DNA of 64,000 nt, taken from NCBI RefSeq assembly GCF_933208505.1, contig NZ_CAKOEU010000004.1, one strand, 5' to 3'. The notes beneath the pieces were generated by a model, which was not told the origin of the DNA, did not search any database, and was given only the letters and a program-made list of their open reading frames with translations. This document shows, piece after piece, positions 42,402 through 51,591 of this stretch. Within the stretch, counting starts at the first letter, position 1, and each line of letters opens with the position of its first letter. This stretch comes from Convivina praedatoris. GTDB taxonomy: Bacteria > Bacillota > Bacilli > Lactobacillales > Lactobacillaceae. The translations under genes were made by a program, and so were the position numbers.

Positions 42402-43088
42402 ATGACAAAAATTGCACATAATTTCCAAGTTGCTATTGATGGCCCAGCCTCAGCCGGTAAGTCAACCATTGCTAAAATTTTGGCGCACAATTTTCACTAT
42501 ATTTATGTTGATACTGGGGCCATGTATCGAGCTATTACCTTAGCAGCAAAGCTGGCTGGGATTGACTATCAAGACGAAGCAGCCGTTGTCGCTCTATTGC
42601 CACAGGTACAAATTGAATTTAAACCAGGGAGCCCGGTGCAACATGTCTTTCTTAATGGCCAAGAAGTAACCGAAGCCATCCGGTCACGTGAGATTACCAA
42701 TCATGTTTCCCAAGTTGCTGCTTATGCGGCTGTCCGTGAAGATTTGGTTGACCGGCAACAACAGCTGGCTCAAGCGGGTGGCGTGGTGATGGATGGCCGT
42801 GATATTGGGACAACTGTTTTGCCCCAAGCGCAGGTCAAAATCTATTTGATCGCTAGTGTTGATGAACGTGCTCAGCGTCGTTACAAGGAAAATCAGGCTC
42901 GGGGGATTGAGGCTGATTTACCAACCCTTAAAAAAGAAATTGAACATCGCGATTACTTAGATTCGCACCGCGAAATTAGTCCTCTTACCAAGGCACAAGA
43001 TGCCCAAGTTGTTGATACGACGGGTCAAAGTATTGAGCAGGTAGTGGCAACAATTAGTCAAATTATTGAAAACCACCAAGACAGTTAA
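42402..43088 (+). CDS. cmk: Cytidylate kinase
   Basis: 228 residues. P-loop GPASAGKST near residues 15-23, DTGAMYRAITL, and MDGRDIGTTVLP are typical. It phosphorylates CMP/dCMP with ATP. ATG 42402 follows the LysM gene by 6 bp. A hairpin overlaps its end. Confidence 0.96.
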   Translation: MTKIAHNFQVAIDGPASAGKSTIAKILAHNFHYIYVDTGAMYRAITLAAKLAGIDYQDEAAVVALLPQVQIEFKPGSPVQHVFLNGQEVTEAIRSREITNHVSQVAAYAAVREDLVDRQQQLAQAGGVVMDGRDIGTTVLPQAQVKIYLIASVDERAQRRYKENQARGIEADLPTLKKEIEHRDYLDSHREISPLTKAQDAQVVDTTGQSIEQVVATISQIIENHQDS

Positions 43089-43098
43089 GGTGGTTTTT
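43070..43098 (+). terminator. Terminator at the end of cmk
   Basis: The arms AAACCACC... (43070-43077) and GGTGGTTT (43089-43096) pair across the stop codon, followed by TT. Confidence 0.7.
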
Positions 43099-43175
43099 AT
43101 ATTTACCCTATGCAAATTAGCATGAGTTTGTTAGAATATCCTTATAAGTGTAAATGTAGGAGGACGTTTGACGTC

Positions 43176-44363
43176 ATGAGTGATACAAACAACGAGCTAT
43201 TAGCAGCTCTTGAAAGTGCTGATCAAATCAAGGTGGGAGATGTCGTTACAGGTGAGGTTTTGGCCATTGATAACGATAACCAGGCAGTGATTGGTCTGCA
43301 TACCGGTGAAGAAGGAGTTGTGCCAGCGCGTGAGTACTCTGACGATCGTAACGTCAGCTTGGCCGACAACTTGAAGGTCGGAGATACAATCGAAACTGTA
43401 GTAATTTCTAACGTAACTAGCGATAAGGAAGGGGTTTCATACCTTCTATCAAAGAAGCGTTTGGAAGCTCGCAAGGCTTGGGAAAAGCTTAGCTTTGGCG
43501 AAGGCGATGTTGTCGATGCCAAGGTATTGAACGCCGTCCGTGGTGGTTTGATTGTTGATGTTAACGGTGTACGTGGATTCGTACCTGCATCAATGGTTGC
43601 TGAACGTTTCATTTCAGATTTGAACCAATTCAAGGGTGAAGACATTAAGGCCGAAGTTATTGAAATCGATCCAGCTAAGGCTCGTTTGATTTTGTCTCGT
43701 AAGGCAGTTGCTGCTCAAGAACGTGCTGAAAAGTTGGCTGAAGCCTTTAACCGTTTGGAAGTTGGCGAAGTTGTTGAAGGTAAGGTTGCTCGTTTGACTG
43801 ACTTTGGCGCTTTCGTTGATCTTGGTGGTGTTGATGGTTTGGTTCACGTTTCTGAGATTTCTCATGACCGTGTTAAGAACCCAGCTGATGTTTTGTCAAA
43901 GGGTGAAACTGTTCAAGTTAAGATTTTGGCTTTGGATAGCGACCGTGGTCGTATCTCATTGTCAATCAAGGCTACTCAACCAGGACCATGGGATGAAGTT
44001 GCTGAAAAGGCTCCTGCCGGTACTGTCTTAGAAGGTATTGTAAAGCGAGTTAAGGACTTCGGTGCTTTCGTTGAAATCTTCCCTGGTATTGAAGGATTGG
44101 TTCACGTTTCCCAGATTTCACACAAGCGGATTGAGAATCCAGCTGATGTGTTGAAGTCAGGTGATAAGGTTAAGGTTCAAGTATTGGATGTAAAGCCTGC
44201 TGAAGAGCGGATTTCACTTTCAATGAAGGCTTTGGAAGAAAAGCCTGCTGATAATAACCGTGAAGAACAAGGTAACCGTGCTTCACGTGCCGATGTAGCT
44301 GCATATCAACAAGAAGACGATGGTGCCGCAACCTTAGGCGACATCTTCGGCGACAAGCTGTAA
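43176..44363 (+). CDS. rpsA: 30S ribosomal protein S1 homologue
   Basis: 395 residues with four S1 repeats (about 14-85, 100-170, 187-257, 275-345), the LAB-type S1 with fewer domains than the six of E. coli. FGAFVDLGGVDGLVHVSEIS and the similar repeat 4 are clear. A frame from 43110 adds 22 residues with no family support; AGGAGG at 43158-43163 points to ATG 43176. A small hairpin fills the gap between it and the ATG. Codon use is that of a highly expressed gene. Confidence 0.93.
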   Translation: MSDTNNELLAALESADQIKVGDVVTGEVLAIDNDNQAVIGLHTGEEGVVPAREYSDDRNVSLADNLKVGDTIETVVISNVTSDKEGVSYLLSKKRLEARKAWEKLSFGEGDVVDAKVLNAVRGGLIVDVNGVRGFVPASMVAERFISDLNQFKGEDIKAEVIEIDPAKARLILSRKAVAAQERAEKLAEAFNRLEVGEVVEGKVARLTDFGAFVDLGGVDGLVHVSEISHDRVKNPADVLSKGETVQVKILALDSDRGRISLSIKATQPGPWDEVAEKAPAGTVLEGIVKRVKDFGAFVEIFPGIEGLVHVSQISHKRIENPADVLKSGDKVKVQVLDVKPAEERISLSMKALEEKPADNNREEQGNRASRADVAAYQQEDDGAATLGDIFGDKL

Positions 44364-44374
44364 GTTATTTTTTC

Positions 44375-44403
44375 AAAGGGGCTGGGTATCCAGTCCCTTT
44401 TTT
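44375..44403 (+). terminator. Terminator after rpsA
   Basis: The arms AAAGGGGCTGG and CCAGTCCCTTT (one wobble) are followed by a T run. Confidence 0.85.
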
Positions 44404-44425
44404 CTTGAAATTGTGAGGTAAGAAC

Positions 44426-45736
44426 ATGTCATCACCAATAGTAGCCGTTGTTGGCCGTCCTAACGTTGGTAAATCGACTTTATTTAACCGAATTGTTGGC
44501 GATCGAATTGCCATTGTGGAGGATCAACCAGGAGTAACGCGCGACCGTTTGTACGCTCACGCTGAATGGCTAAATTATGATTTTCGTTTGATTGATACCG
44601 GTGGAATTGAGTTAGGCGACGCACCATTTTTGACTGAAATTCGGGCTCAAGTTGATTTGGCCATTGATGAAGCCGATGTTATCTTGATGGTCGTATCTGG
44701 TCGCGAAGGTTTGACCCACGACGATGAAGTCGTGGCTAAAATGTTGTATAAATGTGAAAAGCCGGTTGTTTTGGCCGTTAATAAGGTCGATAATCCAGAA
44801 ATGCGGAGTGAGGTTTACGACTTCTATGCCCTAGGCATGGGTGAACCTCATCCAGTTTCTGGTTCACACGGCTTGGGCTTGGGTGATGTTCTTGATGATG
44901 TAGTTGCTCATTTTCCTGATGAAGCGGCTGAACAAGATGATCCAGCAGTTCGCTTTAGTATTATTGGCCGTCCCAACGTTGGTAAATCTTCAATTGTCAA
45001 TGCCATTTTGGGTGAAGACCGAATGATTGTATCCAATATTCAAGGAACGACTCGCGATGCCATTGATACGCGTTTTGTTACTAATGACGATGATGAATTT
45101 GTCATGGTCGATACGGCTGGTATTCGTAAACGTGGTAAGGTCTACGAGAATACTGAGCGTTATGCAGTTATGCGGGCAATGAAAGCTATCGATGATAGTC
45201 AAGTAGTCCTGATGGTCTTAGATGCTGAAACAGGTATTCAGGAGCAAGATAAGCATGTTGCTGGCTATGCGCATGAAGCCGGAAAAGCTTTGATTATTGT
45301 GGTTAATAAGTGGGACGCAATTGATAAAGATACCCATACTATGACGGATTTTGAAAACTTAATTCGCCAAGATTTTAAGTTCTTAGATTATGCCCCAATT
45401 GTCTTTGTTTCAGCTAAGACTGGTCAACGTTTAGATCGATTACCACAGATGATTTTGGACGTGAATGCAAATCACCAAAAGCGGATTCCTTCATCACATT
45501 TGAATGATGTCTTGATGGATGCGATTGCCATTAATCCTACTCCAACCGATAATGGTCGGCGTTTACGGGTTTACTATGCTACCCAAGTGGCCATAGCACC
45601 ACCAACTTTTGTTATTTTTGTAAATGATCCAGAGTTGATGCATTTTTCATATCAACGTTTTCTAGAAAATCAGATTCGTTCTTCATTTGATTTTTCTGGG
45701 ACACCGTTGAAATTAATTATCCGTCAGCGTAAATAA
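44426..45736 (+). CDS. der: Ribosome biogenesis GTPase Der (EngA)
   Basis: 436 residues with two tandem GTPase domains, each with GRPNVGKS (residues about 9-16 and 182-189), DTGGIE/DTAGIRKRG and NKVD/NKWD, and a KH-like C-terminal domain. It acts in 50S assembly. It starts at ATG 44426 behind GTGAGG. Confidence 0.97.
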   Translation: MSSPIVAVVGRPNVGKSTLFNRIVGDRIAIVEDQPGVTRDRLYAHAEWLNYDFRLIDTGGIELGDAPFLTEIRAQVDLAIDEADVILMVVSGREGLTHDDEVVAKMLYKCEKPVVLAVNKVDNPEMRSEVYDFYALGMGEPHPVSGSHGLGLGDVLDDVVAHFPDEAAEQDDPAVRFSIIGRPNVGKSSIVNAILGEDRMIVSNIQGTTRDAIDTRFVTNDDDEFVMVDTAGIRKRGKVYENTERYAVMRAMKAIDDSQVVLMVLDAETGIQEQDKHVAGYAHEAGKALIIVVNKWDAIDKDTHTMTDFENLIRQDFKFLDYAPIVFVSAKTGQRLDRLPQMILDVNANHQKRIPSSHLNDVLMDAIAINPTPTDNGRRLRVYYATQVAIAPPTFVIFVNDPELMHFSYQRFLENQIRSSFDFSGTPLKLIIRQRK

Positions 45737-45756
45737 TTAGTTAAATTTTCATGAAA

Positions 45757-45794
45757 ATTAGCGTAAAAACCCCTTAGATTAGGCAAAAGGGGTA
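45757..45794 (+). terminator. Hairpin between der and hup
   Basis: The arms ACCCCTT (near 45769) and AAGGGGT (near 45787) pair around about 10 bases. There is no T run on the plus strand, so termination is uncertain. Confidence 0.4.
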
Positions 45795-45914
45795 CACATT
45801 CAAGGTTGCGTGTGCTATCCTATTTCTATGGACGGCGTAGCTATGCCTTTCATGAACTGGGATACGACTAATTCTAGTGACGAAATAAAAATATTTTCTT
45901 ATAGGAGAAAAGGA

Positions 45915-46190
45915 ATGGCAAATAAGCAAGAGTTAATTGATTCAGTTGCAATGAAGACTGGATTGACTAAGAAGGATGCTGACAAGGCAGTTGCAGCTGT
46001 ATTGAGCTCAATTGAAGAAGCACTTCAAAAGGGTGAAAAGGTTCAATTGATTGGTTTTGGAAACTTTGAAGTACGTGAGCGTGCTGCCCGTAAGGGACGT
46101 AACCCACAAACTAAGGAAGAAATTCAAATTCCAGCATCAAAGGTACCAGCATTTAAGCCAGGTAAGGCTTTGAAGGATGCTGTTAAATAA
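45915..46190 (+). CDS. hup: DNA-binding protein HU
   Basis: 91 residues: MANKQELIDSVAMKTGLTKKDADKAV, then the GFGNFEVRERAARKGRNPQTKEEIQIPAS DNA-binding arm. It is the histone-like dimer that bends and compacts DNA. A longer frame from 45810 exists, but TAGGAGAAAAGG directly precedes ATG 45915. The 178-bp gap upstream holds a possible extended -10 (TG-C-TATCCT near 45810). A UUCG-loop terminator follows. Confidence 0.97.
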   Translation: MANKQELIDSVAMKTGLTKKDADKAVAAVLSSIEEALQKGEKVQLIGFGNFEVRERAARKGRNPQTKEEIQIPASKVPAFKPGKALKDAVK

Positions 46191-46202
46191 TTGGTTTTAA
46201 AC

Positions 46203-46228
46203 AAACGTATCTTCGGGTGCGTTTTTTA
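46203..46228 (+). terminator. Terminator after hup
   Basis: The arms AAACGTATC and GGTGCGTTT (two wobbles) enclose a TTCG-type loop and run into T residues. Confidence 0.8.
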
Positions 46229-46253
46229 TTTTATCAAATGATAAGGAGCACTC

Positions 46254-46823
46254 ATGCAAATTCGACCAGCCACTATCGCTGATCAGCAGGCCATTATTTC
46301 TTTAGAAATGACGATTTTTAAGGATATGGAATTACCCTTACTTGGGCACTTATCCAGCCAGCAGATACAAAATCTGTTATATCAGGTTGCTACTGTTGAT
46401 GCTAACAGCCGTTGCAGCTATCAAAGAGCGCAAGTAGCTGTCGAGAATGGTGAAGTACTGGGAGTTATGTTTGGTTATCCCGCTCAGGACGAACCATTTT
46501 TAGATCAAACTTTTCAACAGTTTTTGTTAGAACAATATGGGATTAATGAATTAGTTTTCCCTGATTCAGAGGTTTATCCCAATGAATGGTATTTAGATTC
46601 TTTGGTAGTGGCTGAAACTGCCCGTGGTAAGGGGATTGGCGGTCAGTTATTGGCTGCTAGTAACCAATTATCCCAATCAGCTGATTTACCAGTAGTTGGT
46701 TTAAATGTTGATGATCAAAATCCTCAGGCTCAGCGTTTGTACGAGCGGGTCGGATTTGAAACAGTCGGTCAATTAATGATTGGACAGCATCAATATAGGC
46801 ACATGCAAAGATCTGTGGTATAA
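46254..46823 (+). CDS. GNAT family N-acetyltransferase
   Basis: 189 residues. The acetyl-CoA loop is visible as VAETARGKGIGGQLL (RGKGIG near residue 128), and the C-terminal NPQAQRLYERVGFETVG is the usual last motif. The substrate is unknown. AAGGAG precedes ATG 46254. It stands between hup and the NADH oxidase gene. Confidence 0.87.
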   Translation: MQIRPATIADQQAIISLEMTIFKDMELPLLGHLSSQQIQNLLYQVATVDANSRCSYQRAQVAVENGEVLGVMFGYPAQDEPFLDQTFQQFLLEQYGINELVFPDSEVYPNEWYLDSLVVAETARGKGIGGQLLAASNQLSQSADLPVVGLNVDDQNPQAQRLYERVGFETVGQLMIGQHQYRHMQRSVV

Positions 46824-46905
46824 CTAGTAGGTGGATTGCTCATATTTTCATTAGCAATTTGGTCGGTTCAATTATTCCCTTGTTGACAATATGAAGGAGT
46901 TCAAA

Positions 46906-48240
46906 ATGAAAGTTGCGATTATTGGTAGTACCCATGCCGGTGTTTTTGCCGCTAAGGAAGTTTTAGCTCAAAATCCGAATGCTGAAGTTCATATCTATGA
47001 AAAAAACGATACAGTTTCTTTTCTTTCCTGTGGAATTGCACTGTGGATTGGAAATCACGTTTCCAGTCCCGATCGAATGTTTTACGAATCACCAGAATCT
47101 TTAGCAAAACAGGGTTTGCACGTGCATATGCACACTTTGGTGGGAAAGGCTGATTTAGTTGACAAAGTTCTGACTATTAACGACTTACAAAGTGGTGAAC
47201 AAACTGAAGAACGCTTTGATAAGATTGTAATTACGACTGGATCACGGGCCGTTAAACCTAATTTACCAGGCATTGACAGCGATAAAATTTATCTCGCTAA
47301 AAATTGGGACGATGCCAATGCTTTGAAAAAAGTTAGTGAAGATATTAAGAGTGCCATTGTGATTGGTGCTGGATATATCGGTGCTGAATTAGCTGAACAA
47401 CTTTCGGTAAATGATAAGCAGGTAACTTTGATTGATGCCTTGGATCGTGTTTTAGCTAACAATACTGATGAAACTTATTCAGATGTTTTTGCTAAGGCGT
47501 ATCAAGAACACGGCGTGGAATTGGCCTTGGAACAAAGGGTTGTGAGCTTTGAAGAAAGTGACCAAGGAATTACCGTGACAACTGATAAGGGTTCTTATAC
47601 AGCTGATATTGCGATTTTGAGTATTGGCTTTGTACCCAATACCAGCCTCTTTGAGGGTCAAGTGGATATGTTGGGGAATGGGGCAATTGTTACTGACCAG
47701 TATATGCAAACGAATGTCCCTGATGTGTTTGCGGCAGGGGATGCTAGCACTGTCTTTTACAATCCAACGCAGGAACATGATTATATCCCATTGGCCACTA
47801 ATGCCGTTCGTCAAGGAATTCTGGTGGGTCGTAACATCGTTAAACCAACAGTTGCCTATCAGGGAACTCAAGCGACTTCGGCAGTGGAACTTTATGGTCT
47901 AGCCTATGCTTCAACCGGGCTTAATCAGTCCAGTGCCGCTAAAAAGGGTGTTAAAACGCAGACCGTTAGCATTCAAGAAGACTACCGGCCTAATTTCATG
48001 TTGACCACCGATAAGGTGACTGCTTCTTTAACATGGGAGGTTGATACTCGTCGGATCGTTGGAGGCGCTTTCTTATCTAAGCATGATATTAGTCAGGCCG
48101 CTAACGTGGTTTCATTAGCCATTGAAAATAAGATGACTATTGATCAGTTAGCCATGACCGACTTCTTCTTCCAGCCCAACTTTGACCAGCCAATTAATTA
48201 CATTTCTTCAGTAGCGATTGCAGCAGCCAGTCAATCCTAA
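46906..48240 (+). CDS. nox: NADH oxidase (water-forming, Nox/Npr family)
   Basis: 444 residues of the flavoprotein disulfide reductase family. The FAD site is IIGSTHAG at residues 5-12, the redox Cys is Cys42 in FLSCGIALW, the NADH site is VIGAGYIGAELAEQL, and the second FAD block is VFAAGDAS. One Cys forming sulfenic acid is typical of NADH oxidase and peroxidase. Water-forming oxidase is favoured over peroxidase by overall similarity but not proven. Start ATG 46906 is fixed by AAGGAG at 46893. It regenerates NAD+ and removes oxygen. A terminator with a TTCG loop follows. Confidence 0.9.
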   Translation: MKVAIIGSTHAGVFAAKEVLAQNPNAEVHIYEKNDTVSFLSCGIALWIGNHVSSPDRMFYESPESLAKQGLHVHMHTLVGKADLVDKVLTINDLQSGEQTEERFDKIVITTGSRAVKPNLPGIDSDKIYLAKNWDDANALKKVSEDIKSAIVIGAGYIGAELAEQLSVNDKQVTLIDALDRVLANNTDETYSDVFAKAYQEHGVELALEQRVVSFEESDQGITVTTDKGSYTADIAILSIGFVPNTSLFEGQVDMLGNGAIVTDQYMQTNVPDVFAAGDASTVFYNPTQEHDYIPLATNAVRQGILVGRNIVKPTVAYQGTQATSAVELYGLAYASTGLNQSSAAKKGVKTQTVSIQEDYRPNFMLTTDKVTASLTWEVDTRRIVGGAFLSKHDISQAANVVSLAIENKMTIDQLAMTDFFFQPNFDQPINYISSVAIAAASQS

Positions 48241-48254
48241 TCTAAAATGCTATG

Positions 48255-48277
48255 AAACCAGCTTCGGCTGGTTTTTT
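48255..48277 (+). terminator. Terminator after the NADH oxidase gene
   Basis: AAACCAGC-TTCG-GCTGGTTT followed by T residues. Confidence 0.92.
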
Positions 48278-48360
48278 TAATTTTCAACTTATTTTTACTT
48301 AATTAATTTTTAATGCCCCCTTTGTACACTTACATCATTAATTAATGGAGGCACTAAAAC

Positions 48361-50463
48361 ATGAATAGAAACAGAACGCTCGATTGGTATTTAATCGGCA
48401 TTCTGGTCCTCAGTACATTTTTATTTGGTTGGGGGATTTGGGATGCTGGTAATGCCAACAGTTACTACACCGCCGCAATTACGTCGATGACGCAAAGCTG
48501 GCATAACTTTTGGTATGGCGCCTTTGATCCAGCCGGTTTCATTACCGTTGATAAGCCGCCAGTAGCGCTGTGGTTTATGGCTATTTCAGCTAAAATTTTT
48601 GGGATACACGGTTGGTCAATTGTCTTACCCAGCGTCTTAGCTGGTATAGGTTCAGTTTATCTGATGTACAAATTACTGACTCCTAAATTTGGTCCCTGGG
48701 CTGGTCGAATTGGTGCTTTGCTATTGGCTATTACCCCAACGGTAGTGGCTAATAATCGTACTAACAACATGGATGCCATCTTAGTTTTTGCTTTACTCTT
48801 AGCGGTTTATATCTTGAGTCGGGCCGTATCCAAGAAAAATTTTTGGTTGGTCTTACTTAGCTTCGCCCTAGTTGGGGTCAGTTTTAACATTAAAATGTTG
48901 CAGGCCTTTATGATTTTGCCAGCCATGGTGCTGTATTACTGGTTGGCTATCAAGGTTCCTTGGAAAAAGAAATTAACCTGGTTAGTAGCTGGTTTTGCTT
49001 CCTTAGCAATCTTCACCCTAGCTTATCCAACTGCCGTTGATTCGGTAAGTAAGGATAATCGCCCCTATGTTGGTAGTTCACAAAGTAATTCTTTGCTGGA
49101 ATTGGCCTTTGGTTATAACGGGACAGAACGTCTTTTAGGACAGTCAACTGGTAAAGGTGGCGCCTTCCCAGGCATGGGTACCACTACTAAAAAGAATAGT
49201 AAGTCAAATGGTAATGCTCAAAATGCCGAGATGACAGCACCTACTGGACAAGCTGGACAGATGCCGGCGGGCGGACCTGGTGCTAATGGGGGTCAACCCG
49301 GTGGAAATGGTCAAAAGCAAACTGTTGCACCAACCGGAGCTGGTAATCAAAAGCCGACTAATGCTGGACCAGGTGGTGCTAATGGTAAAGCAGGTGGCCC
49401 TGGTAAGAATGCTAAGGGTGGCGGTGCTGGTGGTATTGGTAGTGCCTTTGCCATCGGTTCTGCTGGTCCATTCCGACTTTTCCAAGCTGATTTGGGATCG
49501 CAAATTGGTTGGTTCTTACCATTGTCAATTATTGGTAGTTTAAGCGGTTGGTTTGCCTTCCGTAATCGTAAAAACAAGTGGTATCAGTTCACTGATCAGC
49601 AAAAAGAAGTGCTACTTTGGACCGGTTGGTTAGTACCAATCTATGGCTTCTTCTCTGTAGCTGGTTTCTTCCACCCTTATTACACTATTATGTTAGCTCC
49701 AGCTATTGCGGCATTGACGGCCATTGGCGTTGTCGCTGTTAAGAAACTGTTGCCAGCGGGTGGTAAAAAGGCTACTTGGGCCAAAGGAATTATTACAACT
49801 GGTATCTTATCAACTGTGGCCTTACAAGCTTACTATGCTTGGTCTTATTACCCAGTGATTGCAGTTATTCTAATGATTATAGCGCTTGGTTTATCAGCTT
49901 GGTGGTGGTTACCAAGTCAAAAGTTACACCAGGTAAAGATTATTTTGTCAGCTTTGGTTGTGACGGTATTAGCAGGCTGGTGGGCGCTAACACCAACTAT
50001 TGCTCATAACTCAGCGGCAATTCCATTTGCTGGGCCATCGCTACTGGCTAAGTCCGGTAGTCAAGATATGATAGGTAGCAGTGTTGATACCAAATTACTT
50101 AGTTATTTAGAAGATCATCAAGGGCAGGCCAAGTATTTGGCAGCCACTGCTGATTCAAATTCGGCTTCTGGTTACATTATCAAATCTAAGAAAGCGGTGA
50201 TGGCCATTGGGGGTTATAACGGTACCGACCCTACTATGACACTTAGTCAATTTAAGAAGTTAGTGGCTAGTGGGCAAGTTCGTTACTTTATCAGTGGTGG
50301 TCATTCTAAGTCTTCAACTGGACAAATTGGTAAAATTATCGCCTGGGTTGAAGCTAACGGTAAAAAAGTCAACTACAACAATAATCAGTCGACTAGCAGT
50401 GATAGTGCTAAGGGGGGCATGCAGGCATCTACCACCCTATACGATTTATCAGAAGCGAAATAA
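48361..50463 (+). CDS. ykcB: Polyprenyl-phosphate-sugar glycosyltransferase, YkcB/ArnT-like
   Basis: 700 residues of the PMT/ArnT (GT39/83-like) clan. About 11-12 membrane helices; DVDKPPVALW-type motif (ITVDKPPVALW, residues 61-71) and NRTNNMDAIL with an acidic residue are in the first half. A Gly/Ala/Gln-rich loop (about 263-365) and a soluble C-terminal domain (about 560-700) follow. It transfers a sugar from undecaprenyl-phosphate on the outer side of the membrane. ykcC, which would make that donor, follows 32 bp later. AATGGAGG precedes ATG. The acceptor is unknown. Confidence 0.85.
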   Translation: MNRNRTLDWYLIGILVLSTFLFGWGIWDAGNANSYYTAAITSMTQSWHNFWYGAFDPAGFITVDKPPVALWFMAISAKIFGIHGWSIVLPSVLAGIGSVYLMYKLLTPKFGPWAGRIGALLLAITPTVVANNRTNNMDAILVFALLLAVYILSRAVSKKNFWLVLLSFALVGVSFNIKMLQAFMILPAMVLYYWLAIKVPWKKKLTWLVAGFASLAIFTLAYPTAVDSVSKDNRPYVGSSQSNSLLELAFGYNGTERLLGQSTGKGGAFPGMGTTTKKNSKSNGNAQNAEMTAPTGQAGQMPAGGPGANGGQPGGNGQKQTVAPTGAGNQKPTNAGPGGANGKAGGPGKNAKGGGAGGIGSAFAIGSAGPFRLFQADLGSQIGWFLPLSIIGSLSGWFAFRNRKNKWYQFTDQQKEVLLWTGWLVPIYGFFSVAGFFHPYYTIMLAPAIAALTAIGVVAVKKLLPAGGKKATWAKGIITTGILSTVALQAYYAWSYYPVIAVILMIIALGLSAWWWLPSQKLHQVKIILSALVVTVLAGWWALTPTIAHNSAAIPFAGPSLLAKSGSQDMIGSSVDTKLLSYLEDHQGQAKYLAATADSNSASGYIIKSKKAVMAIGGYNGTDPTMTLSQFKKLVASGQVRYFISGGHSKSSTGQIGKIIAWVEANGKKVNYNNNQSTSSDSAKGGMQASTTLYDLSEAK

Positions 50464-50495
50464 GGATGCTATAACTTAGAAAGGTAGGTTCATCT

Positions 50496-51512
50496 ATGAT
50501 TATCAGACAAAAAGTTCCTCGTTTAGGATTGATTTTACCGGCATACAATGAGCAGGAAGTCTTGAAAATCACGCTAACTAAATTAAGAATTATTCGCTCT
50601 GAATTAGTGAAAAGTGGTGCCATTACTGCCGACAGTTTTATCATGATTGTTGATGATGGCTCTAAAGACCGCACTTGGGCTTTGGTCAATGAGTACGAAG
50701 CTACCAATCCAGATATTATCGGGGTGAAACTGTCCCGTAATTTCGGTCATCAACCGGCACTATTGGCGGGGATGTCTGAGGCCAGTAAATTGGCGGACAT
50801 TGTGATTACTTTGGATGCTGATTTACAAGATAATCCGGAAATTATCGGACAGATGGTCGCTAAATACCATGAAGGCTATGAAATTGTTTATGCCGTTCGA
50901 TCCAGTCGTCAAACGGATACTTGGTTTAAACGCAATACCGCATTGGCCTTTTACAAGATCGCCGCTTGGTTAGGGGTCGATTTAATTCCCAATCATGCTG
51001 ATTTCAGATTGATGAGTAAAACATCGGTAGCAGCTTTGATGAAATTACCTGAACGTAATCTCTTCCTACGAGCAATGGTACCTTTGCTAGGCTATCCATC
51101 CACTGAAGTAACTTATGAACGTGGTAAACGCCAAGCAGGTCAATCAAAATATCCGTTGAAAAAAATGTTGACCTTTGCCATTGATGGGATTACTAGTTTC
51201 AGTGTCAAACCAATTCGCTTCCTCTTTGATTTAGGAATTTTAGTAGTTGGTATTGCTGGAATTGAAATTGTCTATACCATTTTTGAAAAAATGTTTGGTA
51301 ATCCCCAGAGTGGTTGGTCGTCGTTGATGATTTCAATTTGGCTCCTGGGTGGTATTAATCTAATCGCAATTGGTGTTGTTGGTATTTATATTGGTAAAAT
51401 CTTTACTGAAGTTAAACAACGACCTCGCTTCCAGATTGAAAACGTGACTGGTCTGAAAGAACCAGAAAATCAAGCTGATATTTCAATTTATAAATCAGTT
51501 AATGCTAATTAA
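50496..51512 (+). CDS. ykcC: Undecaprenyl-phosphate glycosyltransferase, YkcC/GtrB-like (GT2)
   Basis: 338 residues. An N-terminal GT2 domain with LPAYNEQE, VDDGSKDRT and DADLQDNPE is typical of dolichyl-phosphate-mannose-synthase-like enzymes. Two C-terminal membrane helices (about 230-255 and 270-300) anchor it, as in GtrB. It should move glucose or another sugar from a nucleotide donor to undecaprenyl-phosphate for YkcB. It starts at ATG 50496 behind AGAAAGGTAGG. Confidence 0.9.
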   Translation: MIIRQKVPRLGLILPAYNEQEVLKITLTKLRIIRSELVKSGAITADSFIMIVDDGSKDRTWALVNEYEATNPDIIGVKLSRNFGHQPALLAGMSEASKLADIVITLDADLQDNPEIIGQMVAKYHEGYEIVYAVRSSRQTDTWFKRNTALAFYKIAAWLGVDLIPNHADFRLMSKTSVAALMKLPERNLFLRAMVPLLGYPSTEVTYERGKRQAGQSKYPLKKMLTFAIDGITSFSVKPIRFLFDLGILVVGIAGIEIVYTIFEKMFGNPQSGWSSLMISIWLLGGINLIAIGVVGIYIGKIFTEVKQRPRFQIENVTGLKEPENQADISIYKSVNAN

Positions 51513-51540
51513 CAGAAAGGCCCATCGGGGCCTTTTTTCT
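51513..51540 (+). terminator. Terminator after ykcC
   Basis: AAAGGCCC and GGGGCCTTT arms around ATC(G), followed by T residues. Confidence 0.88.
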
Positions 51541-51591
51541 TGCTGTTTAATTAGGATATAATGGGAACCACAATACGAAGAGGATCAAACG

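Noticed and set aside
43223..43645. 140-residue antisense frame in rpsA
   Set aside because: It is Ser/Thr-rich only because it mirrors a highly expressed, codon-biased gene; there is no RBS or motif.
47479..47871. 130-residue antisense frame in the NADH oxidase gene
   Set aside because: No ribosome site, no family, full overlap with a conserved enzyme.
48290..48350. TTAATTAAT copies upstream of ykcB as regulator boxes
   Set aside because: Only two short AT-rich copies in an AT-rich gap; this is not distinguishable from chance.
49347..49577. Antisense Pro/Ala-rich frame in ykcB
   Set aside because: Reverse reading of Gly codons in the Gly-rich loop.
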